From: Lumnitzera littorea
Taxonomy: Eukaryota; Streptophyta; Magnoliopsida; Myrtales; Combretaceae
Length of the DNA: 64,000 nucleotides
Direction of reading: 5' to 3'
Assembly (NCBI GenBank): GCA_024138015.1
Contig: JAMXBB010000001.1
Location: forward strand, 90,213,936 to 90,277,935
Part shown: positions 47,062 through 59,915 of the stretch, one piece after another
How positions within the stretch are numbered: the first letter of the stretch is position 1
Layout of the letters: each line of letters starts with the position of its first letter
Made by a program: the position numbers and the translations under genes
Notes under the pieces: generated by a model
The model's input: the letters and a program-made list of their open reading frames with translations, nothing else
Told to the model about the DNA's origin: nothing
Database searches by the model: none

Positions 47062-47571
47062 GAGATAATATCACGGTTTACACCTCCACTTTATCACTTT
47101 TGGTAATTATACACCTAAAATTTTGATTTGTCTAATTATATACCCAATTAAAAATTTAGTTATCACCATCTACATCTCAATTAATTCTAATTCATATTAT
47201 TCGTCCAATTAGTACAATCAGCCAATAAAGTAGACGACCATGACTTTAGGAGGGTTACCAACCTCCCTTAAGCCACGAGCAGCTACTCGTACATCTCCAA
47301 GTCTTGTGACTCACATTTTTAAAGTGGTTCACAACCCATTGATTTACAAGGGATAATTAATGGTCACCTATTAGGGGTTACACGACCCCATTAAGCCCAT
47401 GAGTGTCCCATTAGTTAATCGTACTAACTAAATTAACAGTATGAATTGGAGTTAATTAAAATGTATGGTGACAACTAAATCTTCAATTAGATATATAATT
47501 AGACAAGTTGATATTTCAAGTGTATAATTGCCAAAGTGATAAAGTTAAAATATAAATTATAATATTGACCC
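47062..47571. repeat. Mutator-type fold-back MITE, copy 2, with target duplication
   Basis: 510 bases flanked by a perfect 10-bp direct repeat AATATAATAT (47052-47061 and 47572-47581). Long inverted arms share TTTACACCTCCACTTTATCAC-like and GGTAATTATACACCTAAAAT-like words with their complements. It is the same family and almost the same length as 31528-32040. The 9-11 bp duplication and long arms fit Mutator-derived MITEs. Confidence 0.85.
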
Positions 47572-48174
47572 AATATAATATTGTATCATATTTGATATTA
47601 TTAGTTAATAGTATTTATATAATGGGTATAGGGTCTCATAGATTTTGATACAGAAATAATATACTCATACAATACCTATAAGAGTGGTTTTAGAAAATTG
47701 TACTTAGACTATAGCTCTAATATCCATTATCTTAGAGTGGTTTGAGAAAATTATACTCAAACCTACCTTTAATATTTATATGAAGCCAACAAACTATTTA
47801 GTGTCTTGCATTTATTGGTAAGCATTTTAGTTTAAATTTTATTGAATTTATCTAAAAGCATATTAATCATAAAAGAGGATGTATATATTAATATATATAC
47901 CAATAGCCCTTTTTCTCCTAAAATATTGCCATATTTTAACTAAAAGCATATTTTTCTTAATTTTTATCCATACAAATGAAAGGTTATATATATGTATATG
48001 TATATAAATACATACATATTTCATGAGTAACAATAGATGGTGAGAAACTTTTTTGAGAATTTATAATGAATCAATAATATATTTTAAATTTTATTGCCTA
48101 GTTTTTATCAAACATATAATTTTAAACAAAATTTCTCAATAAAGAGAACTGTTTATCATTTTTCATATTTCTAT

Positions 48175-49200
48175 CGAGAAAATTACATAAGTCAAATAGG
48201 AGATCAATATTTCAAAAAGTTCAAATAAAAAATCAACATTTCACTACATGGTCAAAATAAAGGAAATGTTATGATATCATTAACTTTATTTAACGTGGTA
48301 GTTATCTACTACATGGTACTCATGTAGCTTTGATTTGGAAGAAAAGTAGTGCTTATATGTATGATTAAATAATAAATAAATGAAAAATTTGAAAAAAATA
48401 TATAAAAGTAATTAAAAAAGAAAACTTACAAAAAGTGGAAAAATAAAAAACGAAAAGAATTAAATAAAATAAATGGTATAATTAAATATAATATGTATGT
48501 ATATAGATAATATAATATATATATTTTATGTATGTAACATGATGTATATGTATAATATATACTATACATATGTATATAATATAACATGTATGTAATATAA
48601 CATATATATATTTAAATATAAAATAAAAAGTGAATTTTTTTTAAATCATTAAAAAAAATGGCTGCTCCGACCACCCTAAGGCTAAGGGTTAAACGAATTG
48701 GCTACCAAATAACTAAGTAAGTCACGACTTACTTAGAAAAGTGGATCGTTTGACTTACCAAGTCACCTATGGCCATTGCTTTTCTTTTTTTTTTTTCGAA
48801 TAGACGAAATAAAAGAGGAAATCCAATGAACTTACAATACATGACTCAATTCGAATTTCAATGGTTTTTTTTTTCTTTTAAAAAACGATCTTAAATAATT
48901 ACTTATAACTAGGAGAGTCACATGACCAATACCCATGACCACTTGGTGGGTCTAACACCCTACTTTTTTAAGCGGATTGTGATTACCTAGTTTTTTATTG
49001 GCCGATCCAACCATCCAAGACTAAAGGGTAGTCGGTAACCACTTGAGGAGAGTAGCACAATCCCTTCCAATGGCCAATAGTCAAACCAAGGATGGTCGAA
49101 GCAGCCTTTTTTTATTTTTTTAATTATTTTTTATTTTATTGATTTTTTATATTAAATATATATTATATTATATATATCTATATCTATAATATTTAAGCCA
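48175..49200 (+). repeat. AT-rich dispersed repeat, forward copy
   Basis: Starts with an arm related to the fold-back MITE at 41018 (AGATCAATATTTCAAAAAGTTC), then a TGTATGTATATAG/ATAATATA tract, then a middle with GGCTGCTCCGACCACCC and GGTCGAAGCAGCC in inverted orientation. The part 48280-48650 matches the reverse complement of 51840-52150. This is probably one TIR element with decayed ends. Confidence 0.5.
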
Positions 49201-51689
49201 ACAAGGTATTAAGCACCCATTAACTATCATTGGACTCTACATCTTATTATATCTGCCATATATTATACTCCTACTTTCTTAAATTATGGAAAAAATCCCA
49301 CATTTTCATCTACCATAATTTTTATTAATTGCTATATATTCCATCCTTATATTCCAAGATTTTTATACAATCTCGTTCTTATTTTTTATGAGATCGATCT
49401 CGTTATTTATTTTATCCTTAATTTGTATGCCTTTAAATTTGAACTACTAAAAAAATTGTGAATTCAATAGTTTAAACTTTAAAAAATAAAAATAAAAGGT
49501 AGGATGGATCGATTTAATCAAAATATACGAAAGAATTGCAAAATTTCTTTACTTTTTGAAATTGTATTCCATATATTAACTTCCATAATTTTTAAAACCA
49601 TGGCCACGTTCTAAAATTACGGAAACAATCCCACCTTTTCCAAAGTCTTGCATCATTCTCTTCCCTTCACATAACTGCTAATCAAAACCACCTAAAAATT
49701 GTTGATTGCAAAAACTGTCCAAAGCTACTGTTTATTATTTTGTTCACCGTTTAGCCTATTAATCTATTAACTTTTTGTTTACTATTTAATTGCTTGTTGA
49801 TTGCAAAAACCGCACTAAACTGTACTATTATGTTCACTATTTAAGTTATTAATCTATTAACTATTTTGTTTACTATTTAATTGTTGAGAAGATTCATTGA
49901 TCTCGCTAGTGTTCTTAGAGTCTCATTCTTACTATTTAATTCTGTTCACCCTTAATCTACATGTTAGTAAAAGGAAAGCTATGTGCTTTTCATGCTAAAG
50001 ATCTAATTGATGTGTTTAGTGAATGAGTGTTTCAGTTTCTGTTTTTTTTTTTTTTTCCATTTCTTGAATTGGAATTTGTTCATAGTTATATACTTCTTTG
50101 ATTCTCATGGATGATAGGACTTGAAATTCCTTCCACTAAAATTTTTGTAAGAATGTTATTGTCACCCTTCTTTTTTTTTTTGGGGTACCTTTCTCATTAA
50201 GTATCATGAAATATTTTTTTATAACGGTTGTGGTTATCGAGGTTTTATGATTAAAAAAAATATAGCTTTTATAAGTGATGAAATTTCATCTTCCTTTTTT
50301 CAAATTGAAGATATGATTTTTACGGTCGTTATGTAAGAACTCGACTCTAAGAACTCACTTATCATAAAAGCTGTAGAAAAGCTTTAGTGTGCAAGTTGTA
50401 TTTGACTAAGATAATGGAGATTTAAGGTTAAATTTATTTGCATAAGATTTTTATGTAATTGGGAAACAAATATGAAGGAGCTTAAATTGATTCCATCTTT
50501 CTAGAAACAAAATGAAAGAACGCCATATTGTGCTTGCCATATAAATTTTAAGATGACATAATTTTCTTAGTGCAATTATATGAAAACATTTTATTTCATT
50601 ATATACAAATTTCTCAATAATATTTCTTTCATTGATTTTGTGGACAAATAGCAACTTCTAGATGAACTAAATTATTTGCCATTAACATCTTTTTAATATA
50701 TTGTCTTACCTCTTCTTTCTTATTTTTCCCCCCTTAATATTATATAGATTTCTCATATTGGTAATGTAATTTAAAAAAAAAAAAATCAGCTATGATAATG
50801 GTTTGATTTAGGTATGTCATAAATTTTATTGTACATATTTAGTAAATTTTCATATACATAGCTCATTGTGCTTGCATTGCTATTTTAAGGCATTGATCAC
50901 ACATCATGGTAGAGTAAGATCATGTTGTTATGGGGTTTTTATACTAATTTGCTATTTGTTAAAATTGAATGGCTTCTTTTCTTGGTAAAAAAAAATAGAA
51001 ATTAAAAGTAAAAAAAAGAAAAGAAAAGAAAAGAGTGGCTTTTCCTTTTTGAATCTAAATCCTTCAATAGCTTTTATAACCTTATAAAACTAGAATCTTC
51101 TAATAAAAATGTTATCATTAAAATTTGCCTAACATGAATCACTATACTCATCAACATCTCTATATATAAAATAAGTATAAAAAATGTATAGATATCTGAT
51201 GAGATGATTTTTTGATTTTATAGAAGATAAATTATAAAAAGAATAAAATTTTGTTGTAAATGCTAAAATGAAAGCTATGTAGCTCTATTTATTTACATAT
51301 ATTATTTAGCATTGGACACTGCATTCTAATGAATCATGATTTTTGGTAGCAAGTTTACTTTCATTTGGTGAGATATATTTTATAAAGCTCAAATTTGATT
51401 TAACAATTCACTAAAGGAACACTCATCCACATTCTTAATCTTAAGGTAAAAGAATACTTATATAGTTGTTTCACAATTATGATTTCTCATATTTAAAGTT
51501 TTATATATATATATATTAGTATCATGAGTTTCATTAATGAGGTGATGTATAATGAGATTAACAACACAATAACTAGCTAATATTAGTTTATATCATCAAT
51601 TGTTATGCTATGTAAATGGGACCTTCTTGGAAAATCAACTTTAATTGCAAAAAACTACATATAATGTACTTTAACAAAAACATTATTAA

Positions 51690-52230
51690 AATTACTCACT
51701 CTTTTTTTTTTCCTACTCTTTATGGATTTTTATTGTAGTATTATTGTTGTTTTTCTTTCTTCTTTTATTTTCACATAATTCTGAACCATTTATGCTTTTT
51801 TTTTTATATCACTCCATTTAATTATTTCACCTGTAACGTGGGTAAACTCACTGTTAGCATTATATTATATACATATATATACTTTATATTATATATAGTA
51901 TACGTATTAGATTATATACATATCATATTACATACATAAAATATACACATTATATATATTACATATATGTTACATTTGGTTTATCTTATTTATTTTATTT
52001 TATTTTCCTATTTTTTTGCAATTTTTATTTATTTTATATTAGTTATATATTTTTTTCTATTCATTTATTATTTAACCATAAATATAAGCGCTACGTGTAT
52101 TTACGTTATTATCACCTTAGTGTCTTATAGTAGAAGACTACCACATTGATCAGAATTAATGATATTATAATGACAATATATTATTTTAAGTATTTATTTA
52201 AATATTAATCTTTGTAGGTGTTAGGGTTCA
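51690..52230 (-). repeat. AT-rich dispersed repeat, inverted copy
   Basis: Reads as the reverse complement of about 48200-48660: the order TATA tract, TTTTATTTTCC / ATTTTTTTGCAATTTTT, TTCATTTATTATTTAACCATA, ATATAAGCGCTAC and GACTACCACATTGATC is preserved. The two copies could pair as a large stem about 3 kb apart. Confidence 0.55.
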
Positions 52231-53001
52231 AATAAAAGGATCACATATGTATTGCATATCTAATTGTTATGCATAATTAAAGGAAATAACTTGACTTGCA
52301 TGTATAGAAGGAAATAACTTGATTTGCATGTATAAGATAATTGAGTGAGATAAAATAAGTTGGAGGAATAAGCGAACTTGATAAGATTTTAATACGTATG
52401 GTGATAGATGAAGGAGTAGGATAACATCAATAAAACCAGTAGAATAACGATATTATCTGAAAATTTCTCTTATATAAATAAGGAAATAAATAAGGTATTT
52501 ATTAAAAATAATAGTTGATTTCATTTATTAGATTATAATGGTGATCAATAATTAAAATTAAAAACATTTTTTAATAGTCTTTGAATAGATCGTTTTTATA
52601 GGTTTAGGCTCAAATGACTTTATTTTATAATATAAGCCAAACTAAAATATATTAAATCAGGCAAATCGATTCTATGTATCATATTTTAATGCCAAATCTC
52701 CCGTAATTATTTTAATAATATATGGATTCACTTTCTAAGCTCCATTATTTTAACCAAAAAAGTTAAATGCATTTCAATTATTCAACTTAAGACCTAAATT
52801 CGAATTTAACGCTCTATTCTTATAAATTAAAATTTGCTCTCAAATATAAATCGCCTCCCAATAATTTTCCCTTATTTCTATCTTCTGCTTGTTTGCCTTT
52901 TTGTTTTTGGTCTGCCGGAATTTATACTTTAGACTCAAAGTGTCTAACTGGATTTTGAAAAGAAGAAGAAGGGGAGCAGTCAGGCGTCGGGCGTAACGTC
53001 T

Positions 53002-56000
53002 ATGGCGAGTGCGGAAGGGAATGAAAGAAGCAGAAGCACACGGTTCTTCGTAGCCGTCCACGTCGGCGCGGGATATCACGCACCGTCGAATGAGAAAGCC
53101 CTAAGGTTCGCCATGAAACGCGCTTGTTTAGCTGCCGCTTCCCTTCTCCGTAAGGTTATTCTTCTTTCTACTTCTCCTCCTCCTCCTCCTCTCTCTCACT
53201 CTCTCTCTCTCTTAGTGAAAATTTGATTGGTTTGATATAGGATGGTGGAAGTAGCTTGGATGCTGTTTCAGCTGCTATTCAAGTGCTAGAGGTACTTTTC
53301 TTTTTCTTTTTTCTTTTCATTTTTAATTGTTCCTTACTATGAATTAAGCATTTCATAGTAAGGTTAATTTTCGTGACTGCTATCAATTACTTGCTCGTCG
53401 TTGATTGATTGCATGATTGTATGCTCACATATACTCTATAGATATGTTTCATATAATATTTTCTTAGCATTTGAATGAGTTCGAAGTTAGTTAAGTTTGG
53501 GTCCGAAAAGAACCTAAATGAAACATTTGAAATATATTTCATAAGTTTCGTCAAGAAGCTGTTTCCACGATTTGAATCCTTGATATGTGGGTTACTGAAG
53601 GAGCAATTTAAACAATTGTGCCAAGACTCTCGCCCTCAGCAATGCTTGTAGTGATGAAAAGAGAGTTACTTATGTATGCGCTTTCTAGAGTTAATTTTGA
53701 GCTGTTCCATACTTTAATTTAGTTTTGTTGTCTGCATATAAAACCAAGATAGCCATATCTCATGTAAGATTTGTTTCTTTCTTCCCTAATTTTGTTGTTT
53801 GGCAAACGTTGAAGCTATGTTGGAGTGTACTTTGTGTGAAAGGATTTGTTCACGCTATGGATGACTGACTGAAAAATAGAGAAGGAAATATTGGGCAAGC
53901 TTCGTTTCATGCAAGAGCATGAACTTTTTCCTTTCCCCTAACTAGCAGGATTTTAAAGCACTGTTTCTCCTATTCAGGCATCCTTTATTTATCTACTGTG
54001 ACGTTTCAATGTATAAAAATAGTCTTGTGCTTCCATTTAAGTATAAGAAGCCCTTAATGTGACTTGGAAGTGTATCTTTTATTAATGGGGCCACTGTATT
54101 TTCTTTACATGTTTAATTGATTCCACATCTTAAATACATATTCAGCCATGTAATTTTATTTAATCCTTTTGTTTAAAGGATGATCCTACAACAAATGCTG
54201 GACGGGGATCTAACTTGACTGAGGATGGTCATGTAGAATGTGATGCTAGTATTGTAGATGGTGAAACTGGAGCTTTTGGAGCTGTTGGAGCTGTGTCAGG
54301 TAGTTGCATTTATGTTATGTCTAGGAATTATTCTGTTTATGTCTGTAAATCAGCAAAATTTTGTAAAATCACTTAAAAATTCCATTGAGATGAAATTTAA
54401 ACTAGTGGATAGATGTTTAAAGTCTTGAACTTTAGGAATTATGTGAACCCCATATAAATCAAATATATCATAAACTTTCTACTATGTAGGTCATAGTGTA
54501 GTGTTAGGTATCAAAGCAAGGCAATCCAGGTGGCTCACAAAACTTACAATATTATAACTTTCCTGGCAAAGATCTGCTCACACTGTGTTTTAACAATTAT
54601 TAAGGATATAGAAAGGGGAGCACATTGTACTTTAATCTAATTCTGGAAGGCATTACTGTACTCTTTATGTCTTCATCTTTTCATGACTTTTCTTAGTATA
54701 TATTTCACTTATTATAGACCAGGTGTTCGAAATGCCATCCAAATTGCTGCTTTATTGGCTAGGGAGCAAGCTGCTGGACCTTCTTTATTGGGTCGTTTAC
54801 CTCCCATGTAATAATCATCCCCATTCCTTTGAATTAAATCTTTGCATCTTATTTGCTCTTTTCATGCAGATATATTAAGCCCTCTCCCTCTCAACCCCTT
54901 TCATCCATCTTTTTTTCTTTCCTTGAGAGATTAAATACATATTGGCCTTTCTTTCTCATGTTTTCTCTTTTTCCTTCGTTCTCCTTCTTGTTTAGATTCT
55001 TATTGTGGCCTTAATTTTGTGGAAATTTTAAAAAACTGGAGAACTTCAATTTCTCATTTATTTTTGGATGATAACAGTTGCTGCTCTTAATATCTCTGTT
55101 CCAAGCAGCTTAAAGCGTTATATCTGATATTTTGTGTGAACAGGCATATCTTACTGTATCTTCTCTCTAATTCAGAGGATTTATTTTGGGCAAATGAAAT
55201 TTAAAGCATATTTTTCTCAACAGTTTCTTGGTTGGTGAAGGAGCTCGCAAATGGGCAAAGTCCAAGGGTATTGCTTTGCCTGCAACAATAGCTGAAGCTG
55301 ATGAGGTCTTTAAATTTAGTTCTCATCTCAACCTTAGATTATATTCTATGAGATGAAACTTTAATCAGTCAGTGCACCTACTGCTCCAAATCCTAATTTT
55401 AGCTTGTCGTATCAAAACAGTGGCTGGTGACAGAGAGGGCAAAAGCACAATGGAGAAAGTACAAAGAAATGGTTAATGACGCTCAAGCTGAGACAGAAAG
55501 TTGTGCTCAGCGACTTGCATCAGAGGAGCTGCCTGCAGATTCTGGTTAATATCTTTGTTTATAAGCTTGGTGTCTCTTTTGCTTCTGTTATGGAAAATTT
55601 GACATAATTGTATCTTTTTGGCTGACTTAGAGGAGGATAACATCATGGATACGGTTGGTGTTATCTGCATTGATGCAGAAGGACATATCGCATCTGGGGC
55701 CTCAAGTGGTGGTATTGCATTGAAGGTGATAAAAAGCATGTTAGATTTCTGATTTTTGATTACATCATTCTTGTATGTTATGGATGCTTATAGTACTCTA
55801 ATACTATTTAGCAGATTAGTGGACGTGTGGGATTGGCAGCAATGTATGGCTCAGGTTGTTGGGCATCCTCAAAGGCCCCTTTTGGGTCTCCACATATAGC
55901 TGGTAGTTGTGTTTCTGGAGCAGGAGAGTATCTGATGAAAGGATTTGCAGCCCGAGAATGTTGTATTTCATCGTCAATGTGCGTTCTAAATTCCTCTTCT

Positions 56001-57517
56001 GGTTAAATAATGGTGGATTTCTTTGTAAAGAGTTGCACAAGTGGTCTTAAAAGAATGTGAGCTCCTTTCAAATTTGTACTGTAATTATTTAGGCACCAGT
56101 TGAATCCTATGCCTTTATAAATTAACCTCTCGGTGGTCAAATTTGGTCTACAATGTCTAACCAGACTTTGGCAGCTTGAATCTGGCCTTTCAAAGCCATG
56201 AGCTTTCTATAACTTTGTTGCACTGTATGGAGGCACTTCAGGCCACCCCTTACTTGACTACCCTTTCCTCCTTGTTGTTCACTCAGATGGATTATTTAGG
56301 TCATAACCAAGAGGCAAGTCAAAAGTGACCAAATGTTTCAGATTAACTATGCCAGTTAAGAAGTATTTGAAAGCAAGCTACATAATGCCAATAAATACAT
56401 TTTGTAATTATACTAATTTCCAATAGTGTAACTAGAGTGTGGAGGAGTGCTATTTGGATGATGACAAAGTGCTTAGTTAGGAACTTGTACTCACAGTATA
56501 GTTAATGAGCAGGTCCTCATAAGAGATGGCAATTTATTACTGTGTTTGTATGCTAGTTTGAGCATTTGCATCGAGTCTGACATGAATTTTTCTCTAGTTC
56601 GCAGGCAGGTCCTGCTTCTGCTTGCATGAAAGTTTTACGCTCTGTTGTCCAAGAAAGTAGCCAGCTTGGTACTGACGGAAGTGCAGGGATATTGCTTGTA
56701 CAAGCAGATGTTGCTGTATCTGTAGGCTCTTAATCCTATGGTTTTGCTAATTTTCAATTAAAGTGATATTGGCATGGATTTTTTGTAAATTTCTTTTTTC
56801 ATTAATACCTAGGAAACTGGATCTTCAGCACGGCTGAAAGCTGTAGAAATCGCAGCTGCTTACTCCTCATTATCTTTTGGAGTAGGATATTTTGGAAGTT
56901 CCATGGAGAGGCCCAAGGTACGCCACTCTGAAAATTCAGCCCCAAGAAGTTCTTAATTTTGGAGTTAATTCTTTCTCTCCCCTTTCCGTATCATGTTTAT
57001 GTCCATGTTTCAACTTGATATGTGATTCCAAAATTTGAAAATTAATCTAGAACATTCAAAGTTTAGATGAAGAGTGAGTACAGTATGTCTGTTTAGTTGA
57101 TGTGGAATTGGTGGACCTAGCCTCTTACAATCCTGTTTTTTCATCTTCTCTTTCTTGTAAAAATTTTGTAAACCATCTGTTTGACGGTTTTGACAAACTT
57201 GAGTTTTAACTGATCTAATCTGGCCTAAAACTTTAAAGATGAGACTTACCAATTACCATTGGAAAAGCAAGAACAGAAAAGAAATCTTAAAAGCTTCTCT
57301 ATTTAGCGAAGCATGACTCTAGTAGTCCTCATTAGTTCTCCCTCTTTCTCGAGGACAAACATTTTCAATAGCGATTTTATTCTTAGGACTAAATTGTGGT
57401 GAAACTTCTTATCTCATCTTTCAGGTATCCATTCTTAGGAGGACAAGACAACATAAGACAACTGGGATAGACCATTTTGAAGCACGGATTGATCTTTCTG
57501 CTGAAAAGTCTTTATGA
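53002..57517 (+). CDS. Threonine aspartase (Taspase-like, Ntn-hydrolase family T2)
   Basis: Eleven exons join in frame: 53002-53154, 53241-53291, 54179-54299, 54723-54807, 55224-55305, 55421-55544, 55631-55725, 55815-55978, 56598-56721, 56813-56917 and 57425-57517, giving 398 residues, all GT-AG. The protein has VAVHVGAGYH (17-26), TNAGRGSNLT (73-82) and CDASIVDG in the alpha part, then MDTVGVICID, in which T213 after D212 is the expected self-cleavage site and N-terminal nucleophile, followed by SGGIALK, GRVGLAAMYGSGCWA and a C-terminal GVGYFG. These are hallmarks of the asparaginase-2/Taspase family, whose precursor cuts itself into alpha and beta chains. Human Taspase 1 (about 420 residues) cleaves after Asp in substrates such as MLL; the plant substrates are not known to me. 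The Lys/Arg-rich segment before T213 (residues 164-205) corresponds to the flexible loop. The closest Arabidopsis gene from memory is At4g00590. All exons are open, so the gene looks functional. Confidence 0.93.
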
Positions 57518-59565
57518 TAACATAGAAGGCAGGATTCACAGTCTTACGTGAAAATTTGTGCTGGAGTAATTCCGTGTTGCTTATTTATGCAACGCTAGCT
57601 TTCATGACAGTTAACCACAATGGTGAAGATTTTTCAAGAAAGGCAGATTGATCATAGAAGTTTGACCTGTTAGTTCCATCTTGCTTTACATTTATAAGTT
57701 CTTCTTGCATTCACAGGTACGAGTTTATAAATTTTGGAAGGCTTAAATGGTTATCACATCTTGAAGAAAATCCTCCTTGCGTGTGTTCAGCTTATGTGCC
57801 AACATGATACGTACTTTCGTAATTTTGCAAACATCTAATTTGGTGAATGAATCACCAGGCAGATTCATAGATGGCAGAGCTATGGAGGCATTGGTTGGTT
57901 TTATCTCCCCCTTTTCCAATCCATAAACACGGGCATGGTAGCCGACCCAGCTTAACCCGACCCATGGAGTTCTGCCCGGTCTTGGGTCTGGTCTGGGACA
58001 TACAGGATGGAACCGTGCGGACATGGTTCTGGTTTATGGGTTCAAGACCCGTTGGACCATAATTATTAACTTTTTTTCTTTTCGATTTTGGGGGGTTTTT
58101 CACAATTTTCCCTGCATAATATTTGCAGGTTTATAATTAATATAAATTAATAACTAGTGAGTTGGTATATTCTCATTCAAGTGAGGTAATAGACAATATG
58201 TTTATTTTTAGGGAAAAACCCATTTACATTACATGTACTACTATCTTTACATAAAATAAGAAAGATAAAGAACAAAGTCATTAAAAAGCAGAAGTTATTG
58301 TAACGTTTATAATTTTGTGACATTAATATTCTTCACATATTATAAATTTTACGAGTATCCATATAACTTGTATTACAATTAACATTAGACTTCCTTTTAT
58401 GTGTTGCTCTTTTTATATGTCAAATTAAAATGGTCATTGTCTCATAACTCTTTAATTCATGACTTTTACATGCTTGAGCTCTCATATAGCTCCAAACTTT
58501 CTTGAATGACGCGAAAGTACAAATACATGATTGGATTCAAGCAAGACATGGACGTTAAGATTAAAGATAGGGAAAGACAATGATGTCTTTAATTTATTGT
58601 TGATTTTAATTCTAGTGCCACAAAGTATTTGAAATTATGGATAAAAGTCATAAAAAATACACAAAGATCAATATATGTGTGTATATATTATATGTGTATT
58701 GCAATACGTATTAGTATCTTTGTTTGTAGTGCTACTTCTATTGATTAGATGTAAGTAGGATTGTACCAGCTTCTATCGATTTTTTTCTCATCTAATCTAC
58801 TTATGCTCACTCATTTATTCCAACTTTGATATTGGTAAAGTTTGTTTTAAATGAAGCAAGTGATTAAAGTGAAGTGGATTAGAGAAAACCTAATTTATGG
58901 AAGATTAGGTAATCCATATAGGAAGTGCAATAAAAAGAAATAGTAATTGATTGAAAAGGACATGTAACATTGAATAGTTTCCATACATTTTTTAAGTTTA
59001 CCATTAGCATGTAGCACTAAAAGTGAAATTAGCATTACATCAAAGTAATTGCTAGCTCTAATCCTTAATGCCTGTCTATCACACCATTCTAATTATACAT
59101 TTGAATAGTTGTATCATTCAAGAAGTTCTTGAGTGATTAGTTGAAGCATTCGATTGAATAGAAGCAAAATATAAAGGTTTTAATTTAAAGGACGATGGTA
59201 TAAATAGCTCTATAACAAGAGATTTTAGTATCTATTTTAAACCCTTTGCTATAAGAGTTGAAGGAAAATTTGAGTGTGTTGGAAAATATGAATGGAGGAA
59301 ACATTTTGAGGAGAGAAACGAAAAGATGTACAGAACTTTTGTGACAAGAGTCGTGCTCACTACTTGTGAGTTATTTGAGAAATAGCATACAGGTGAGATG
59401 GATGAACTTCATCCTCTTTTTCTTTGATAAAAAAAGAAAAAAGAAGATGGAGAAGTCCCATTTGAATGGCTGCATACTGAAGCTCGAGGAACAAGACAAT
59501 CCGTTTGGTACAATCACAACATGCAATTTTTTATATGAAACTGAAAAAAGTAACCAAAACCTAGT
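57518..59565. other. Intergenic downstream of threonine aspartase
   Basis: 3' UTR of the preceding gene, then a GC-richer piece at about 57850-58070 with GGGTTCAAGACCCG and CGACCCAGCTTAACCCGACCC words, typical of old dispersed plant repeats. After that comes AT-rich sequence without exons. Overlapping frames on both strands in the GC-rich piece are composition artefacts. Confidence 0.5.
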
Positions 59566-59878
59566 AGTGCTAGTAATTTGAAATACAATATATGAACTCG
59601 TATTCGAGTTCAGGTTCAATCCATAGATCTAATTATGAATTCATTCATTAAACATATTGTATGAATAGGTCCCCTTTAACTCGTTTAATCTTAAAATAAC
59701 TAATATTTTGGAAGTTAAAAGATTGGCATTTCTCTTCTTAATAAATATGTTAAGAAGGATGTTATGGGTGTAGGGTTAATTCTTAATAGTAGCAGTAAAT
59801 CAAGAGTTTAAGATTTTATTAATGATAGATGAGGAGATGACTTCTAAGTTACTTTATTCTTTACATACATGTAAATAC

Positions 59879-59914
<36 letters not shown>

Positions 59915-59915
59915 A
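59879..59915. repeat. (AT)n(GT)n compound microsatellite
   Basis: About 25 bases of AT repeats running into GT repeats. Confidence 0.85.

Larger units (their letters stand above)
47582..53001. other. Intergenic, AT-rich, before the threonine aspartase gene
   Basis: Very AT-rich with many A/T runs and TATATA tracts. It holds two inverted copies of one repeat (48175-49200 and 51690-52230, listed). Open frames are low-complexity. The last 160 bases before 53002 are less AT-rich and should contain the promoter and leader of the next gene; no certain TATA box is seen. Confidence 0.45.

Noticed and set aside
55473..55739. Minus-strand frames inside 55473-56040
   Set aside because: They are antisense to threonine aspartase exons 6-8.
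57743..58103. Three overlapping frames on both strands downstream of the threonine aspartase
   Set aside because: They fall in a GC-richer dispersed repeat with few AT-type stops; there are no splice partners or domains, and both strands are equally open.
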